Shown piece after piece: positions 7,222 to 16,266 of a stretch of 64,000 bases of DNA (within the stretch, counting starts at the first letter, position 1; the number at the start of each line of letters is the position of its first letter). The stretch is from Streptococcus sp. WB01_FAA12. Its GTDB lineage: Bacteria; Bacillota; Bacilli; Lactobacillales; Streptococcaceae. Under the pieces are notes generated by a model. It saw only the letters and a list, made by a program, of their open reading frames with translations. It made no database searches and was not told the origin of the DNA. The translations under genes were made by a program, and so were the position numbers. The stretch spans positions 1 to 64,000 of the forward strand of contig NZ_JABAEX010000004.1 in NCBI RefSeq assembly GCF_012843315.1, read 5' to 3'.

Positions 7222-7249
7222 TTGTTTTTGAAAGGAATTTTGGTATAAT
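7222..7249 (+). promoter_or_regulatory. promoter of the GCS2-like gene
   Basis: TTGTTT (7222-7227), a 16-base spacer and an extended -10 TGGTATAAT (7241-7249). Confidence 0.6.
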
Positions 7250-7296
7250 ATTACTTATTCACATTTTATGTAGATTATGAAAGAGTTTGGTGGTTA

Positions 7297-8574
7297 ATGT
7301 CTCGTTCGGTTGACTTGCTTAAGAAGCGCTACTTAGAAAATATGAAAGAGAAGCCTGATTTATTTGTGGGAATTGAGCTGGAGTATCCTGTTATCAATTT
7401 AGAGGGGAATGCTACAGATAGTGAGGTTGTAAAGGATCTCTTTCGGTATTTACCATCAGTTCTGGGTTTTACTATCGAAAAAGTAGATGACTTTGGAAAT
7501 CCAATTCAGTTGCAAGATCCAGTTAGCCAAGATACTATCTTATTCGAAGTCTCCTATACAACTATCGAGTTTGCTTTCGGTAGGGCGGAAACTATCCAAG
7601 AGGTTGAAGAGCGTTTTAGAGCCTACATTGATTTGATTCAGAAAAAACTTGGGGAAGCAAATCATGCTATAGTTGGCTCTGGAATCCATCCATACTGGGA
7701 GAAGAATGAGAATCAACCTGTTGCTTATGCACGTTATCAAATGTTAATGAATTATTTGAAGTTGAGCAGAACAGTTCTAAGGTCAGATTTACATGATTAC
7801 CCGCAATATGGTGCTTTTATCTGTGGAAGCCAAGTTCAATTGGATGTTTCAAAGTCTAACTATTTGCGTGTCATCAATGCATTTACTCAGATCGAAGCTG
7901 CCAAAGCTTATTTGTTTGCCAATTCTGAGTTTTCGGGGGCAGATTGGGATACCAAAATTTCTAGAGATATTTTCTGGGAAAAATCTATGCATGGTATCTA
8001 TCCAGAGAATGTAGGTGTCAATGCTAGACTCTTTAAGGATGAGGATGATTTTTTTGACTATCTAAATCATTCTGCGATTTTCACAGCGGGGCGTGATGGG
8101 CAGACCTATTATTTTTATCCTGTTCAGGCTAGGGATTATTTGACTACACCTGAAATTCATGCCTTCTCTCTTGATGGGGAAGAGATTCTTCTTTATCCTC
8201 AGGAGGAAGATTTCCAAACTCATCGTAGTTACCAGTACCAAGACTTAACGACTCGAGGGACTATCGAGTTTCGTAGTGTGTGTACGCAACCTCTAAATAG
8301 AACCTTTGCTTCAGCAGCTTTTCACTTGGGCTTGTTGGTCAATTTAGACAAGCTTGAAGCTTACTTGCGAACTGCTCCATTTTTTACCACAGCTGGTCGT
8401 GATTACAAGTCTTTAAGGAGACAATTTTCTAAAAAACAACTCACAGATGAGGAAGAAGCTGCGGTTCTCGAGTTTTCTAAAGACTTACTCATTCTAGCTG
8501 AGGAAGGACTGGAGAAAAGAGATAAGCAAGAAATGATCTATTTACAGCCTTTGAAAGAAGAATTGGGATTATAA
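7297..8574 (+). CDS. glutamate-cysteine ligase family 2 (GCS2) homologue
   Basis: The 425-residue protein looks like the carboxylate-amine ligase family GCS2 (gamma-glutamylcysteine synthetase type). The N-terminal GIELEYPVINLEG (about 25-37) matches the ATP-binding start of that family. The central VVGSGIHPYW-like region (IVGSGIHPYWEKNEN) and RGTIEFRSVCTQP (about 320-332) match substrate-site motifs. Family members make gamma-glutamylcysteine or related peptides. The exact substrate here cannot be told from sequence. It has its own extended -10 promoter, and only a weak ribosome site (GAAAGAG) precedes the start. It is followed by thrC, which has a separate promoter. Confidence 0.75.
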   Translation: MSRSVDLLKKRYLENMKEKPDLFVGIELEYPVINLEGNATDSEVVKDLFRYLPSVLGFTIEKVDDFGNPIQLQDPVSQDTILFEVSYTTIEFAFGRAETIQEVEERFRAYIDLIQKKLGEANHAIVGSGIHPYWEKNENQPVAYARYQMLMNYLKLSRTVLRSDLHDYPQYGAFICGSQVQLDVSKSNYLRVINAFTQIEAAKAYLFANSEFSGADWDTKISRDIFWEKSMHGIYPENVGVNARLFKDEDDFFDYLNHSAIFTAGRDGQTYYFYPVQARDYLTTPEIHAFSLDGEEILLYPQEEDFQTHRSYQYQDLTTRGTIEFRSVCTQPLNRTFASAAFHLGLLVNLDKLEAYLRTAPFFTTAGRDYKSLRRQFSKKQLTDEEEAAVLEFSKDLLILAEEGLEKRDKQEMIYLQPLKEELGL

Positions 8575-8609
8575 TTTTTGCTATAAAGCGAGAATTTTCT
8601 GAAAAATCA

Positions 8610-8618
8610 TGATATAAT
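8610..8618 (+). promoter_or_regulatory. thrC promoter (extended -10)
   Basis: TGATATAAT lies 31 bases upstream of thrC. No good -35 is visible, as is usual for extended -10 promoters in streptococci. Confidence 0.6.
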
Positions 8619-8649
8619 GGAAGAGACTATAGATAAAGGATAGAGATTC

Positions 8650-10134
8650 ATGACATTAGTTTATCAATCAACGCGTGATGCCAATAATACAGTAACTGCC
8701 AGCCAAGCTATTTTGCAAGGTTTGGCGACGGATGGTGGTCTGTTTACACCGCTTACTTATCCAAAGGTGGATTTGGATTTTGAAAAATTGCAAGATGCTT
8801 CTTACCAAGAAGTGGCTAAGTTAGTTTTGTCAGCCTTTTTAGATGACTTTACTGCGGAGGAGTTGGACTACTGTATCAACAATGCCTACGATAGCAAGTT
8901 TGATACCCCAGCTATTGCGCCATTGGTGAAACTGGATGGGCAATACAACTTGGAATTGTTCCATGGTTCTACGATTGCCTTTAAAGATATGGCCTTGTCC
9001 ATCTTGCCATACTTTATGACAACAGCTGCTAAGAAACATGGTTTGGAGAACAAAATCGTCATTTTGACAGCGACATCGGGTGATACTGGAAAAGCAGCTA
9101 TGGCTGGATTTGCGGATGTACCTGGTACTGAGATTATCGTTTTTTATCCAAAGGATGGTGTCAGCAAGGTACAAGAGTTGCAAATGACCACTCAAACTGG
9201 AGACAATACTCATGTTATCGCTATTGATGGAAACTTTGATGATGCGCAAACAAATGTGAAACATATGTTTAACGATGTAGCTCTTCGGGAAAAGTTGGCT
9301 ACTAACAAACTGCAATTTTCATCAGCTAACTCTATGAACATTGGTCGTTTGGTACCACAGATTGTCTATTATGTTTATGCCTACGCTCAGTTGGTCAAGT
9401 CTGGTGAGATTGTGGCTGGTGAAAAGGTCAACTTCACAGTACCAACAGGAAACTTTGGAAATATCTTGGCTGCCTTTTATGCCAAGCAAATTGGTCTTCC
9501 AGTTGGCAAATTGATCTGTGCTTCAAATGACAATAATGTTTTAACTGACTTCTTTAAAACACGTGTTTACGATAAGAAACGTGAGTTTAAGGTAACGACT
9601 AGTCCATCTATGGATATCTTGGTATCCTCAAACTTGGAGCGTTTGATTTTCCATCTTTTGGGGAATAATGCGGTTAAGACAACTGAACTCATGAATGCCT
9701 TGAATACACAAGGACAATATGAATTGACAGACTTTGATGCAGAGATTCTGGATCTCTTTGCAGCTGAATATGCGACTGAGGAAGAAACTGCGGCAGAAAT
9801 TAAACGTGTTTATCAAACAGATGCTTACATCGAGGACCCCCACACAGCTGTTGCCTCAGCAGTTTATAGAAAATACCAAGTGGCTACTGGCGATGTAACA
9901 AAGACCGTGATTGCTTCAACAGCTAGTCCATACAAGTTCCCAGTGGTTGCAGTAGAAGCTGTAACAGGGAAAGCTGGCTTGACTGACTTTGAAGCTTTGG
10001 CTCAATTACATGACATTTCAGGAGTGGCAGTGCCGCCAGCAGTTGATGGGCTTGAGACAGCTCCTGTTCGTCACAAGACAACAGTGGCAGCTGCTGACAT
10101 GCAAGCAGCGGTTGAGGCTTATCTAGGACTTTAA
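8650..10134 (+). CDS. thrC: threonine synthase
   Basis: The 494-residue PLP enzyme converts O-phosphohomoserine to threonine and phosphate in the cytoplasm. The PLP-binding lysine is K112 in HGSTIAFKDMALS. The phosphate-binding loop is SGDTGKAAMAGF, and PTGNFGNILAAFYAKQIG follows at about 263-280. Length and order match the long (bacterial/yeast class) threonine synthases. AAGGATAGAG precedes the ATG. A strong terminator follows at 10147, so the gene is probably monocistronic. Confidence 0.96.
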   Translation: MTLVYQSTRDANNTVTASQAILQGLATDGGLFTPLTYPKVDLDFEKLQDASYQEVAKLVLSAFLDDFTAEELDYCINNAYDSKFDTPAIAPLVKLDGQYNLELFHGSTIAFKDMALSILPYFMTTAAKKHGLENKIVILTATSGDTGKAAMAGFADVPGTEIIVFYPKDGVSKVQELQMTTQTGDNTHVIAIDGNFDDAQTNVKHMFNDVALREKLATNKLQFSSANSMNIGRLVPQIVYYVYAYAQLVKSGEIVAGEKVNFTVPTGNFGNILAAFYAKQIGLPVGKLICASNDNNVLTDFFKTRVYDKKREFKVTTSPSMDILVSSNLERLIFHLLGNNAVKTTELMNALNTQGQYELTDFDAEILDLFAAEYATEEETAAEIKRVYQTDAYIEDPHTAVASAVYRKYQVATGDVTKTVIASTASPYKFPVVAVEAVTGKAGLTDFEALAQLHDISGVAVPPAVDGLETAPVRHKTTVAAADMQAAVEAYLGL

Positions 10135-10146
10135 GACAGAGGAAGT

Positions 10147-10178
10147 AAACTCGGTTGGGAAACCAACTGAGTTTCTTT
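10147..10178 (+). terminator. thrC terminator
   Basis: The 12-bp stem AAACTCGGTTGG/CCAACTGAGTTT (10147-10158/10163-10174, one G-T pair) has a GAAA loop and is followed by a T-rich stretch. Confidence 0.85.
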
Positions 10179-10194
10179 TCATCAGGAGGACAGA

Positions 10195-11475
10195 TTGTTT
10201 AGGAAAAATAAAGACATTCTCAACATTGCCTTGCCCGCTATGGGCGAAAACTTTTTGCAGATGCTCATGGGGATGGTGGACAGTTACTTGGTCGCCCACT
10301 TGGGCTTGATAGCTATTTCGGGTGTTTCAGTAGCTAGCAATATTATCACGATTTATCAGGCGATTTTCATTGCTCTGGGAGCTGCTATTTCTAGTGTTAT
10401 TTCAAAAAGCATGGGGCAGAAAGATCAGTCGAAGCTAGCTTATCATGTGACTGAAGCGTTGAAGATTACCTTGCTACTGAGTTTGCTTTTAGGGGTCTTG
10501 TCTATCTTTGCTGGGCAAGAGATGATAGGACTTTTGGGGACTGAGCAGGCTGTGGCTGAAAGTGGTGGACTTTACCTTTCTTTAGTGGGTGGTTCGATTG
10601 TTCTTTTGGGCTTGATGACTAGTTTGGGGGCCTTGATTCGTGCGACTCATAATCCACGTCTACCCCTCTATGTTAGTTTTTTATCCAATGCCTTGAATAT
10701 TCTCTTTTCAAGTCTAGCTATTTTTGTTCTTGATATGGGGATAGCTGGTGTTGCATGGGGGACTATCCTGTCTCGCTTGGTTGGTCTTGTGATTTTATGG
10801 TCACAATTAAAGCTGCCTTATGAGAAACCGTCTTTTGGTCTAGATAAGGACTTGTTGACTTTGGCTATACCAGCAGCGGGAGAACGTCTCATGATGAGAG
10901 CTGGAGATGTCGTCATCATTGCCTTGGTTGTTTCTTTTGGGACGGAGGCAGTAGCGGGAAATGCAGTCGGAGAAGTCTTGACACAGTTTAACTACATGCC
11001 TGCCTTTGGCGTCGCTACGGCAACGGTCATGCAGGTGGCTCGAGCAGTTGGAGAGAATGACTGGGAAAGAGTAGACGAGGTAAGCAAACAAACCTTTTGG
11101 CTTTCTTTCGTCCTTATGTTGCCCTTGACACTTGGCATCTATGCCTTGGGAATACCGTTGACACATCTCTTTACGACGAATCCTGTAGCGGTTGAAGCTA
11201 GTGTTTTGGTGGCGCTTTTCTCACTACTAGGGACTCCTATGGCGATAGGGACAGTGATTTATACGGCAGTTTGGCAGGGGTTGGGGAATGCTCGTCTCCC
11301 CTTTTATGCGACAAGTATCGGGATGTGGTGTATCCGCATTGGGACAGCCTATCTGATGGGAATTGTGCTTGGTTGGGGCTTGCCAGGTATTTGGGCGGGA
11401 ACCCTTTTGGATAATGGTTTTCGTTGGTTATTTCTACGCTACCGATACCAGCGTTATATGAGCTTGAAAGGATAG
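10195..11475 (+). CDS. MATE-family efflux transporter
   Basis: The 426-residue integral membrane protein has about 12 hydrophobic segments in two six-helix halves, as in the DinF/NorM superfamily of cation-driven drug exporters. The N-terminal motif ALPAMGENFLQMLMGMVDSYLV and the second-half start AIPAAGERLMMRAGDVVIIALV are the two internal repeats. The TTG at 10195 is the start because AGGAGG stands five bases upstream. The gene is 3 bases from the HAD gene, so the two are co-transcribed. The substrate is unknown. Confidence 0.92.
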   Translation: MFRKNKDILNIALPAMGENFLQMLMGMVDSYLVAHLGLIAISGVSVASNIITIYQAIFIALGAAISSVISKSMGQKDQSKLAYHVTEALKITLLLSLLLGVLSIFAGQEMIGLLGTEQAVAESGGLYLSLVGGSIVLLGLMTSLGALIRATHNPRLPLYVSFLSNALNILFSSLAIFVLDMGIAGVAWGTILSRLVGLVILWSQLKLPYEKPSFGLDKDLLTLAIPAAGERLMMRAGDVVIIALVVSFGTEAVAGNAVGEVLTQFNYMPAFGVATATVMQVARAVGENDWERVDEVSKQTFWLSFVLMLPLTLGIYALGIPLTHLFTTNPVAVEASVLVALFSLLGTPMAIGTVIYTAVWQGLGNARLPFYATSIGMWCIRIGTAYLMGIVLGWGLPGIWAGTLLDNGFRWLFLRYRYQRYMSLKG

Positions 11476-11478
11476 GAA

Positions 11479-12099
11479 ATGCAAAAAACAGCTTTTATTT
11501 GGGATTTAGATGGGACCTTATTGGACTCTTACGAAGCGATTTTGTCAGGGATTGAGGAAACCTTTTGTCAGTTTTCTATTCTATATGATAAGGAGAAAGT
11601 GAGAGATTTTATCCTCAAGTATTCGGTGCAGGATTTGCTGGAGCAGGTGGCAGAAGAGCGAAATTTGGATGCTAAAGAGCTCAATCAGGTGCGTTCCCAG
11701 AGTTTGGCTGAGAAGAATGCCCAGGTAGTTTTGATGCCAGGTGCGCGTGAAGTACTAGCTTGGGCAGATGAAGCAGGGATTCTGCAGTTTGTTTATACCC
11801 ATAAAGGAGACAATGCCTTTACCATTCTAAGAGACTTGGGTTTGGAATCCTATTTTACAGAAATTCTGACCAGTCAGAGTGGCTTTTCACGGAAACCAAG
11901 TCCAGAAGTGGCTACATATTTGCTAGACAAATATGAGTTGAATCCTAGGACTACCTATTATATAGGGGACCGGACTTTGGATGTGGAATTTGCCCAGAAT
12001 AGTGGGATTCAAAGCATTAACTTTTTAGAGTCATCTTATGAAGGGAATCAGAGGATTCAAGTACTTGCAGATATTCCTTATATCTTTGAGGAAAAGTGA
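11479..12099 (+). CDS. HAD-superfamily phosphatase (phosphoglycolate phosphatase-like)
   Basis: The 206-residue protein is HAD subfamily IA. Motif I with the nucleophile is WDLDGTLLDSYEAI (D9, D11). Motif II is VYTHKGDN, where the usual Ser/Thr is in YTHK. The motif III lysine is in GFSRKPSPEVATYLL, and motif IV is YIGDRTLDVEFA. The small helical cap lies between motifs I and II. It hydrolyses a small phosphomonoester, substrate unknown. It is translationally close to the MATE gene. Confidence 0.9.
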   Translation: MQKTAFIWDLDGTLLDSYEAILSGIEETFCQFSILYDKEKVRDFILKYSVQDLLEQVAEERNLDAKELNQVRSQSLAEKNAQVVLMPGAREVLAWADEAGILQFVYTHKGDNAFTILRDLGLESYFTEILTSQSGFSRKPSPEVATYLLDKYELNPRTTYYIGDRTLDVEFAQNSGIQSINFLESSYEGNQRIQVLADIPYIFEEK

Positions 12100-12189
12100 T
12101 GAGAAGATTGTGTCAGTTTTGTGACAGAAAGCTAACAAACTATTTCAACTGATCTAGTTTGTTACAAGGAATGGACAGTTCTGTTAAAT

Positions 12190-12210
12190 AGCCCCGAGAG
12201 GGCTTTTTTT
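12190..12210 (+). terminator. terminator after the HAD gene
   Basis: AGCCC-CGAGA-GGGCT followed by seven Ts. Confidence 0.88.
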
Positions 12211-12264
12211 CTACTTTTTTTGTGTTATGATAGACAGGTACTCATTTGAAAGGAATGTGAAAGA

Positions 12265-13383
12265 ATGAAGAAAAGAATTATTTTAGCCTCAACAGTAGCC
12301 TTGTCTCTTGCCCCAGTTTTGGCAACTCAAGCAGAAGAAATTGCATGGACAGCACGTAGCGTTGAGCAAATCCAAAATGATGTGACGAAAAACAAGAACA
12401 AAAATAGCTATACAGTTCAGTATGGTGATACCCTGAGCACAATTGCAGAAGCCTTGGGTGTAGATGTCACAGTTCTTGCTAATTTGAATAAAATCACTAA
12501 TATGGACTTGATTTTCCCAGAAACTGTTTTGACAACGACTGTCAATGAAGCTGAAGAAGTAACAGAAGTTGAAATCCAAACTCCCCAAGCAGACTCTAGT
12601 GAAGAAGTGACAACTGCGACAGCAGATTTGACAACTAATCAAGTGACAGTCGATGAACAAACAGTTCAAGTAGAAGATCTTTCTCAACCAATTGAGGAAG
12701 TACCAAGTGCAACAGAGACCGAAAAAACAACAGAAGTAGCGCCAAGTTCAGAAGTTTTTGAGACAACAACAGTTGCTGAAGAGACACCATCTACAGAAGT
12801 ACCTGTAGTTGAAGAAACAGCTGAAACGACTCCAGCGGAAAAACCAGTAGCAGCTGCACCAGCAACAGAAACGCCTGCTGATACAACGGAAACAAGTGCA
12901 ACAGAAGAAACAGCAGCATCAACAGCAACTTCTGACACCGCAACTTCGACTTATCAAGCAGAGCAAAGCCAAACTCCTTCAAGAACTTATTCAGCTCCAG
13001 CGGCTCCTGACTATGCAGGACTTGCTGTAGCTAAGTCTGAGAATGCTGGTCTTCAACCACAAACTGCAGCCTTTAAAGAAGAAGTAGCCAACTTGTTTGG
13101 CATCACATCCTTTAGTGGTTACCGTCCTGGAGACAGTGGCGACCATGGAAAAGGTTTGGCCATTGACTTCATGGTTCCAGTGAGTTCAGCACTCGGAGAC
13201 CAAATTGCAGAATATGCAGTCCAAAATATGGCTAGCCGTGGCATCAACTACATCATCTGGAAACAACGTTTCTACGCTCCATATGATAGTAAATATGGAC
13301 CTGCCTACACTTGGAATCCAATGCCAGACCGTGGTAGTGTGACCGAAAACCACTATGACCACGTTCACGTATCTATGAATTAA
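12265..13383 (+). CDS. secreted LysM protein with LAS-peptidase-like C-terminal domain
   Basis: The protein has 372 residues. A signal peptide ends near residue 23 (SLAPVLATQA-EE). A LysM domain follows (SYTVQYGDTLSTIAEALGVD onward, about 48-92), which binds peptidoglycan. Residues about 100-245 are a low-complexity Thr/Glu/Pro/Ala wall-spanning linker. The last 120 residues look like the ARB-07466-type domain related to zinc D,D-peptidases, with candidate zinc ligands in GDHGKGLAIDF and YDHVHVSMN. I recall the pneumococcal orthologue (spr1875/SP_2063 type) as a WalRK-regulated surface antigen. No clean WalR box could be confirmed here. Confidence 0.88.
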   Translation: MKKRIILASTVALSLAPVLATQAEEIAWTARSVEQIQNDVTKNKNKNSYTVQYGDTLSTIAEALGVDVTVLANLNKITNMDLIFPETVLTTTVNEAEEVTEVEIQTPQADSSEEVTTATADLTTNQVTVDEQTVQVEDLSQPIEEVPSATETEKTTEVAPSSEVFETTTVAEETPSTEVPVVEETAETTPAEKPVAAAPATETPADTTETSATEETAASTATSDTATSTYQAEQSQTPSRTYSAPAAPDYAGLAVAKSENAGLQPQTAAFKEEVANLFGITSFSGYRPGDSGDHGKGLAIDFMVPVSSALGDQIAEYAVQNMASRGINYIIWKQRFYAPYDSKYGPAYTWNPMPDRGSVTENHYDHVHVSMN

Positions 13384-13391
13384 GAATAATA

Positions 13392-13426
13392 AGAAGCTAT
13401 ACATTTAAAAGTGTAGCTTCTTTTTG
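13392..13426 (+). terminator. terminator after the LysM gene
   Basis: The 11-bp stem AGAAGCTATAC/GTGTAGCTTCT is followed by TTTTT. Confidence 0.88.
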
Positions 13427-13532
13427 TGTAAAATAGTATTAATAAGTGAAATAAAATCTAAAACATGTTAAAATGTAAGCGAATACAAAACTATACTAAC
13501 GCTTTTAAGCATAGAGAGAAAGGATGAAGTGA

Positions 13533-14396
13533 ATGACAAATCGATTAAAAACTCTATTTGAGAAAACAAGAGATGATTTTGAAGAGGAATTTTGTGGTGA
13601 AATTGTCGAATTCTTGATTTTTACCCTCCAAAATGTAACTGGGGCCGCTTCTTTAAAAGATGGTTGTAAAATGCCGTCCGTTCATTTTAAAGCTAGTGTC
13701 AATGTTGCAACCCAGGAATTCTCTGAACGTGAGGGACGTTTGGAATGGGTATTGACTCCTGAGGAATTTGAAGAAAAGAGATGGGGCTTTAGTTTTGAAC
13801 CCTACAAAATTCATCATATCAAATGTCAAAAACGCCCTTTCATGGAGTTAGAGCCATATATGTCAGAAGTAGCTAATAACTGCTACCACTTGCTGGAATA
13901 CCTAGATGACCAATCCTCAGACTCTAGGTTAGAGACCTTGATTGAAACCTATCAAAAACCGGTCATCATTCAAGACGATATTGGCGAATTCACCTTAAAC
14001 AGAGCCTATTCTTGGTTTGAAGGATTTATCACTTACGAGGGTGGTAAGATTCATGCTATCTTTGCTGCGAGTGCAGATGAAAGTCTCCCTCCAAGTTCTT
14101 TTGATGATCTAAAGAAATTTATGGGAACTTTCCAAGTTCAAGATACTCGGATTAAAGACTATATTGTCAAAGAACTGTGGGAAACAGCTCAAGACTGGAT
14201 AGATTCAGATGAAAATGATGTGGAGTTAACAGAAGAGTATTTTACCAACTCTCTTTCCTTGAGTGAACTATCGATCAACGAAGACAGGGAGTTGACCCTC
14301 TACTATGATGATAGCGAGGAAATTTTTGCAGGCCATGCCATCGAAGTTGTCATTGATAAAGAGGGAGAAATCCTTCGAGTAGATTTGGTAGGTTAG
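13533..14396 (+). CDS. conserved cytoplasmic protein, DUF2262-like
   Basis: The 287-residue acidic protein has no signal peptide or membrane segment. The C-terminal segment (ELTLYYDDSEEIFAGHAIEVVIDKEG) resembles DUF2262, a family of unknown function. The N-terminal half has an even mix of helices and strands with no motif I recognise. AGAAAGGA precedes the start. It has its own terminator, so it is a single-gene unit. Confidence 0.7.
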   Translation: MTNRLKTLFEKTRDDFEEEFCGEIVEFLIFTLQNVTGAASLKDGCKMPSVHFKASVNVATQEFSEREGRLEWVLTPEEFEEKRWGFSFEPYKIHHIKCQKRPFMELEPYMSEVANNCYHLLEYLDDQSSDSRLETLIETYQKPVIIQDDIGEFTLNRAYSWFEGFITYEGGKIHAIFAASADESLPPSSFDDLKKFMGTFQVQDTRIKDYIVKELWETAQDWIDSDENDVELTEEYFTNSLSLSELSINEDRELTLYYDDSEEIFAGHAIEVVIDKEGEILRVDLVG

Positions 14397-14424
14397 TGCT
14401 GGATTTTATCTAGAATATAGAAAT

Positions 14425-14462
14425 AATAGCCTTTTGGGTTTGAAACCAAGAGGCTATTTTTC
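14425..14462 (+). terminator. terminator after the DUF2262-like gene
   Basis: The 13-bp stem AATAGCCTTTTGG/CCAAGAGGCTATT is followed by Ts. Confidence 0.85.
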
Positions 14463-14479
14463 GTGAGTAAGCAAAATGG

Positions 14480-14535
14480 TTGCGTTTTTAATCTTTCTGT
14501 AATATACTTGATAAGTCAATAGTTGATAAATCAAG
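14480..14535 (+). promoter_or_regulatory. marR promoter and overlapping operator
   Basis: TTGCGT (14480-14485), a 17-base spacer and TATACT (14503-14508). The inverted repeat CTTGAT/ATCAAG (14507-14512/14530-14535) begins inside the -10, which suggests that the MarR protein represses its own operon. Confidence 0.55.
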
Positions 14536-14554
14536 TGTACACAAGGAGGTAGAA

Positions 14555-14980
14555 ATGAAAAAAATTAACGACTTACTGTACCAGCTCCATTTAACAGATC
14601 AGATGATCACTCAACTTTTTGAGAAACAATTGGGAATTAGTTTGACCCGCTATCAAATCTTGCAGTTTTTACTGCAGCAGTCACCCTGCAACCAGATTGC
14701 CGTTCAGGAGAAGTTGCAAATCGACCAGGCGGCCTTGACCCGTCATTTTAAGATACTAGAGTCAGAGGGCTATGTCAGTCGCAAGCGTAATCCGGCCAAT
14801 CAACGAGAAGTCTTAGTTGAATTAACCCAAGAAGCCAAGAATCAACTCTTAGTCAGTCCGCCTAAACATCATTTGCGAGTGAAGGAACAGATGGAGAGCA
14901 TCTTATCGACAACCGAGCAGAAAGAGCTAACAACTTTACTGACGAAACTAGTGTCAGGTTTAGAAAAAATAGAATTTTAA
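14555..14980 (+). CDS. MarR-family transcriptional regulator
   Basis: The 141-residue protein has a winged helix-turn-helix in the middle (IAVQEKLQIDQAALTRHFKIL at about 50-70, wing VSRKRNPANQREVLVELT at about 78-95). Flanking helices are for dimerisation. It carries the D-x-R-like NQREV wing of the family. AAGGAGG precedes the start. It is followed after 10 bases by a DUF1304 membrane protein, which it probably regulates along with itself. Confidence 0.9.
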   Translation: MKKINDLLYQLHLTDQMITQLFEKQLGISLTRYQILQFLLQQSPCNQIAVQEKLQIDQAALTRHFKILESEGYVSRKRNPANQREVLVELTQEAKNQLLVSPPKHHLRVKEQMESILSTTEQKELTTLLTKLVSGLEKIEF

Positions 14981-14990
14981 GGAGAAAACG

Positions 14991-15353
14991 ATGTCAATCA
15001 TTACTACTATTTTAGCAACCCTTGTTGCCCTCGAACATTTTTATATCTTTTATTTGGAAAGTGTGGCTACGCAATCAGATACTACTAGTCGCGTGTTTAA
15101 TGTGGATAAGAAAGAACTGGCTCGTCCTTCAGTGAGTTCACTGTTTAAAAATCAAGGGATTTATAATGCTTTGCTGGGTGTCTTTCTCTTGTACGGGATT
15201 TATTTCTCACAAAGTTTGGAAATTGTGACCATCTTTGTTTTATTTGTGCTTGGTGCAGCGACCTACGGTTCTCTAACAGCAGATAAGAAGATTCTTCTGA
15301 AGCAAGGTGGGCCTGCTATTTTGACTCTGCTGAGTATGTTGCTTTTGAAATAA
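14991..15353 (+). CDS. DUF1304 integral membrane protein
   Basis: The 120-residue protein has about four hydrophobic helices, and the family start motif is VALEHFYIFYLESV. DUF1304 proteins are small membrane proteins of unknown function, often paired with MarR regulators, as here. TAAGGAGAAAACG gives a good ribosome site. A bidirectional terminator follows. Confidence 0.88.
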   Translation: MSIITTILATLVALEHFYIFYLESVATQSDTTSRVFNVDKKELARPSVSSLFKNQGIYNALLGVFLLYGIYFSQSLEIVTIFVLFVLGAATYGSLTADKKILLKQGGPAILTLLSMLLLK

Positions 15354-15385
15354 GAAAACTAGCGTCCTGAACGACGCTGGTTTTT
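15354..15385. terminator. bidirectional terminator
   Basis: The 9-bp stem ACTAGCGTC/GACGCTGGT (15358-15366/15373-15381) has Ts on the right and As on the left. It separates the rightward DUF1304 gene from the leftward DUF975 gene. Confidence 0.8.
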
Positions 15386-15393
15386 GTATGCTC

Positions 15394-16251
15394 TTATCCA
15401 TTTCGACGTTTACGGGCTAGTAGGACTCTATAAAAGAAGATGTGATTGTTTTGGATATAGGGAAGGATTGAAAAACTAGCAATTCCAAAAGTGATCCAGT
15501 TGAGGAAGTACCAAGGGAGTAGTTGTAGGTCGAGGACAAAGCGTTGAAATTTGTAACCCTTCATCAAGAAACGGCTGGTTTTCAGGATTTGACGGGGTTT
15601 AGCCTGGCCTAAATCCAGAGTGTCGCAGAGGAGGAATTCTACCTGCGAGTAGGCATAATGTTGCGGAACGTAGAGGATGTTCCCCACAATCATCAAGATG
15701 AGACTCGCGAAAAAGTAGAGCCCAAAGGTCATAAGGAACTGCTCGGTTTCAACGGATGAAAGGTCTAGTTTTGGAAATTCAGGATGTAGGGCAACAAATC
15801 TTCGAGCCAAGAGATTGCTATAAAAGAGAAAATAAACGCCTACTAAGTTTGGAATACTCCATAAAAAAAGATAGAAACGTTTGAGGAGCAGGGTTAGAAA
15901 GGTTTGTGAGAAGCGCTCTTCAGCAAAGAGGGTCAGGCTTGATTTTACTGAGAGTTCCGTATCAGGATCCTTGAGGAGTCGGAGTGTCGCAAAGGCAGCA
16001 CCTGCTAGAAAAATTGTGCTCATAAAAGAAACCACTAGTGGGAAGAGATAGGCTTGGAGCACTTGCGTCAGCATGCTGAAAAAGGATTGCTCTAAAACAT
16101 TTTCTTGGAGACGAGCCAAGGGGTTGAGAAAGCCTGATAAGATGACCAGCATACTAGGAAGGAGATAGACAAGAAAGAGGCGGGGATTTTCAGCCTGAAA
16201 TTGCCTAGTCTGCAGACGAATGGTTTTTAAATCAATTTTTGGGTATTTCAT
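15394..16251 (-). CDS. DUF975 family membrane protein
   Basis: About 285 residues with five or six hydrophobic segments, of the streptococcal DUF975 type (function unknown). I place the start at the ATG at 16251 (MKYPKIDLKT). The longer frame from GTG at 16278 has no ribosome site and would run through the -10 box. The promoter -10 (16263-16258) ends only six bases before the ATG, so the transcript should begin at the A of ATG, that is, leaderless. The prophage core begins immediately upstream, at 16259. Confidence 0.82.
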   Translation of the reverse strand: MKYPKIDLKTIRLQTRQFQAENPRLFLVYLLPSMLVILSGFLNPLARLQENVLEQSFFSMLTQVLQAYLFPLVVSFMSTIFLAGAAFATLRLLKDPDTELSVKSSLTLFAEERFSQTFLTLLLKRFYLFLWSIPNLVGVYFLFYSNLLARRFVALHPEFPKLDLSSVETEQFLMTFGLYFFASLILMIVGNILYVPQHYAYSQVEFLLCDTLDLGQAKPRQILKTSRFLMKGYKFQRFVLDLQLLPWYFLNWITFGIASFSILPYIQNNHIFFYRVLLARKRRNG

Positions 16252-16257
16252 TCTTTC

Positions 16258-16266
16258 ATTATACCA
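16258..16266 (-). promoter_or_regulatory. extended -10 of the DUF975 gene, overlapping the phage att core
   Basis: On the minus strand the sequence is TGGTATAAT, followed by GAAAGA and the ATG. No -35 match is visible. Positions 16259 and above are shared with the prophage repeat at 53659, so seven of the eight upstream bases of this element lie in the att core. Confidence 0.65.

Noticed and set aside
12150..12200. Possible WalR (VicR) box upstream of the LysM gene
   Set aside because: TGTTAC and TGTTAA hexamers are present but at the wrong spacing for the paired consensus I know, so no site is claimed.
12684..12982. Leftward frames rich in Val/Ala/Ser opposite the LysM gene
   Set aside because: They mirror the Thr/Glu/Ala low-complexity linker of the secreted protein and are not independent genes.
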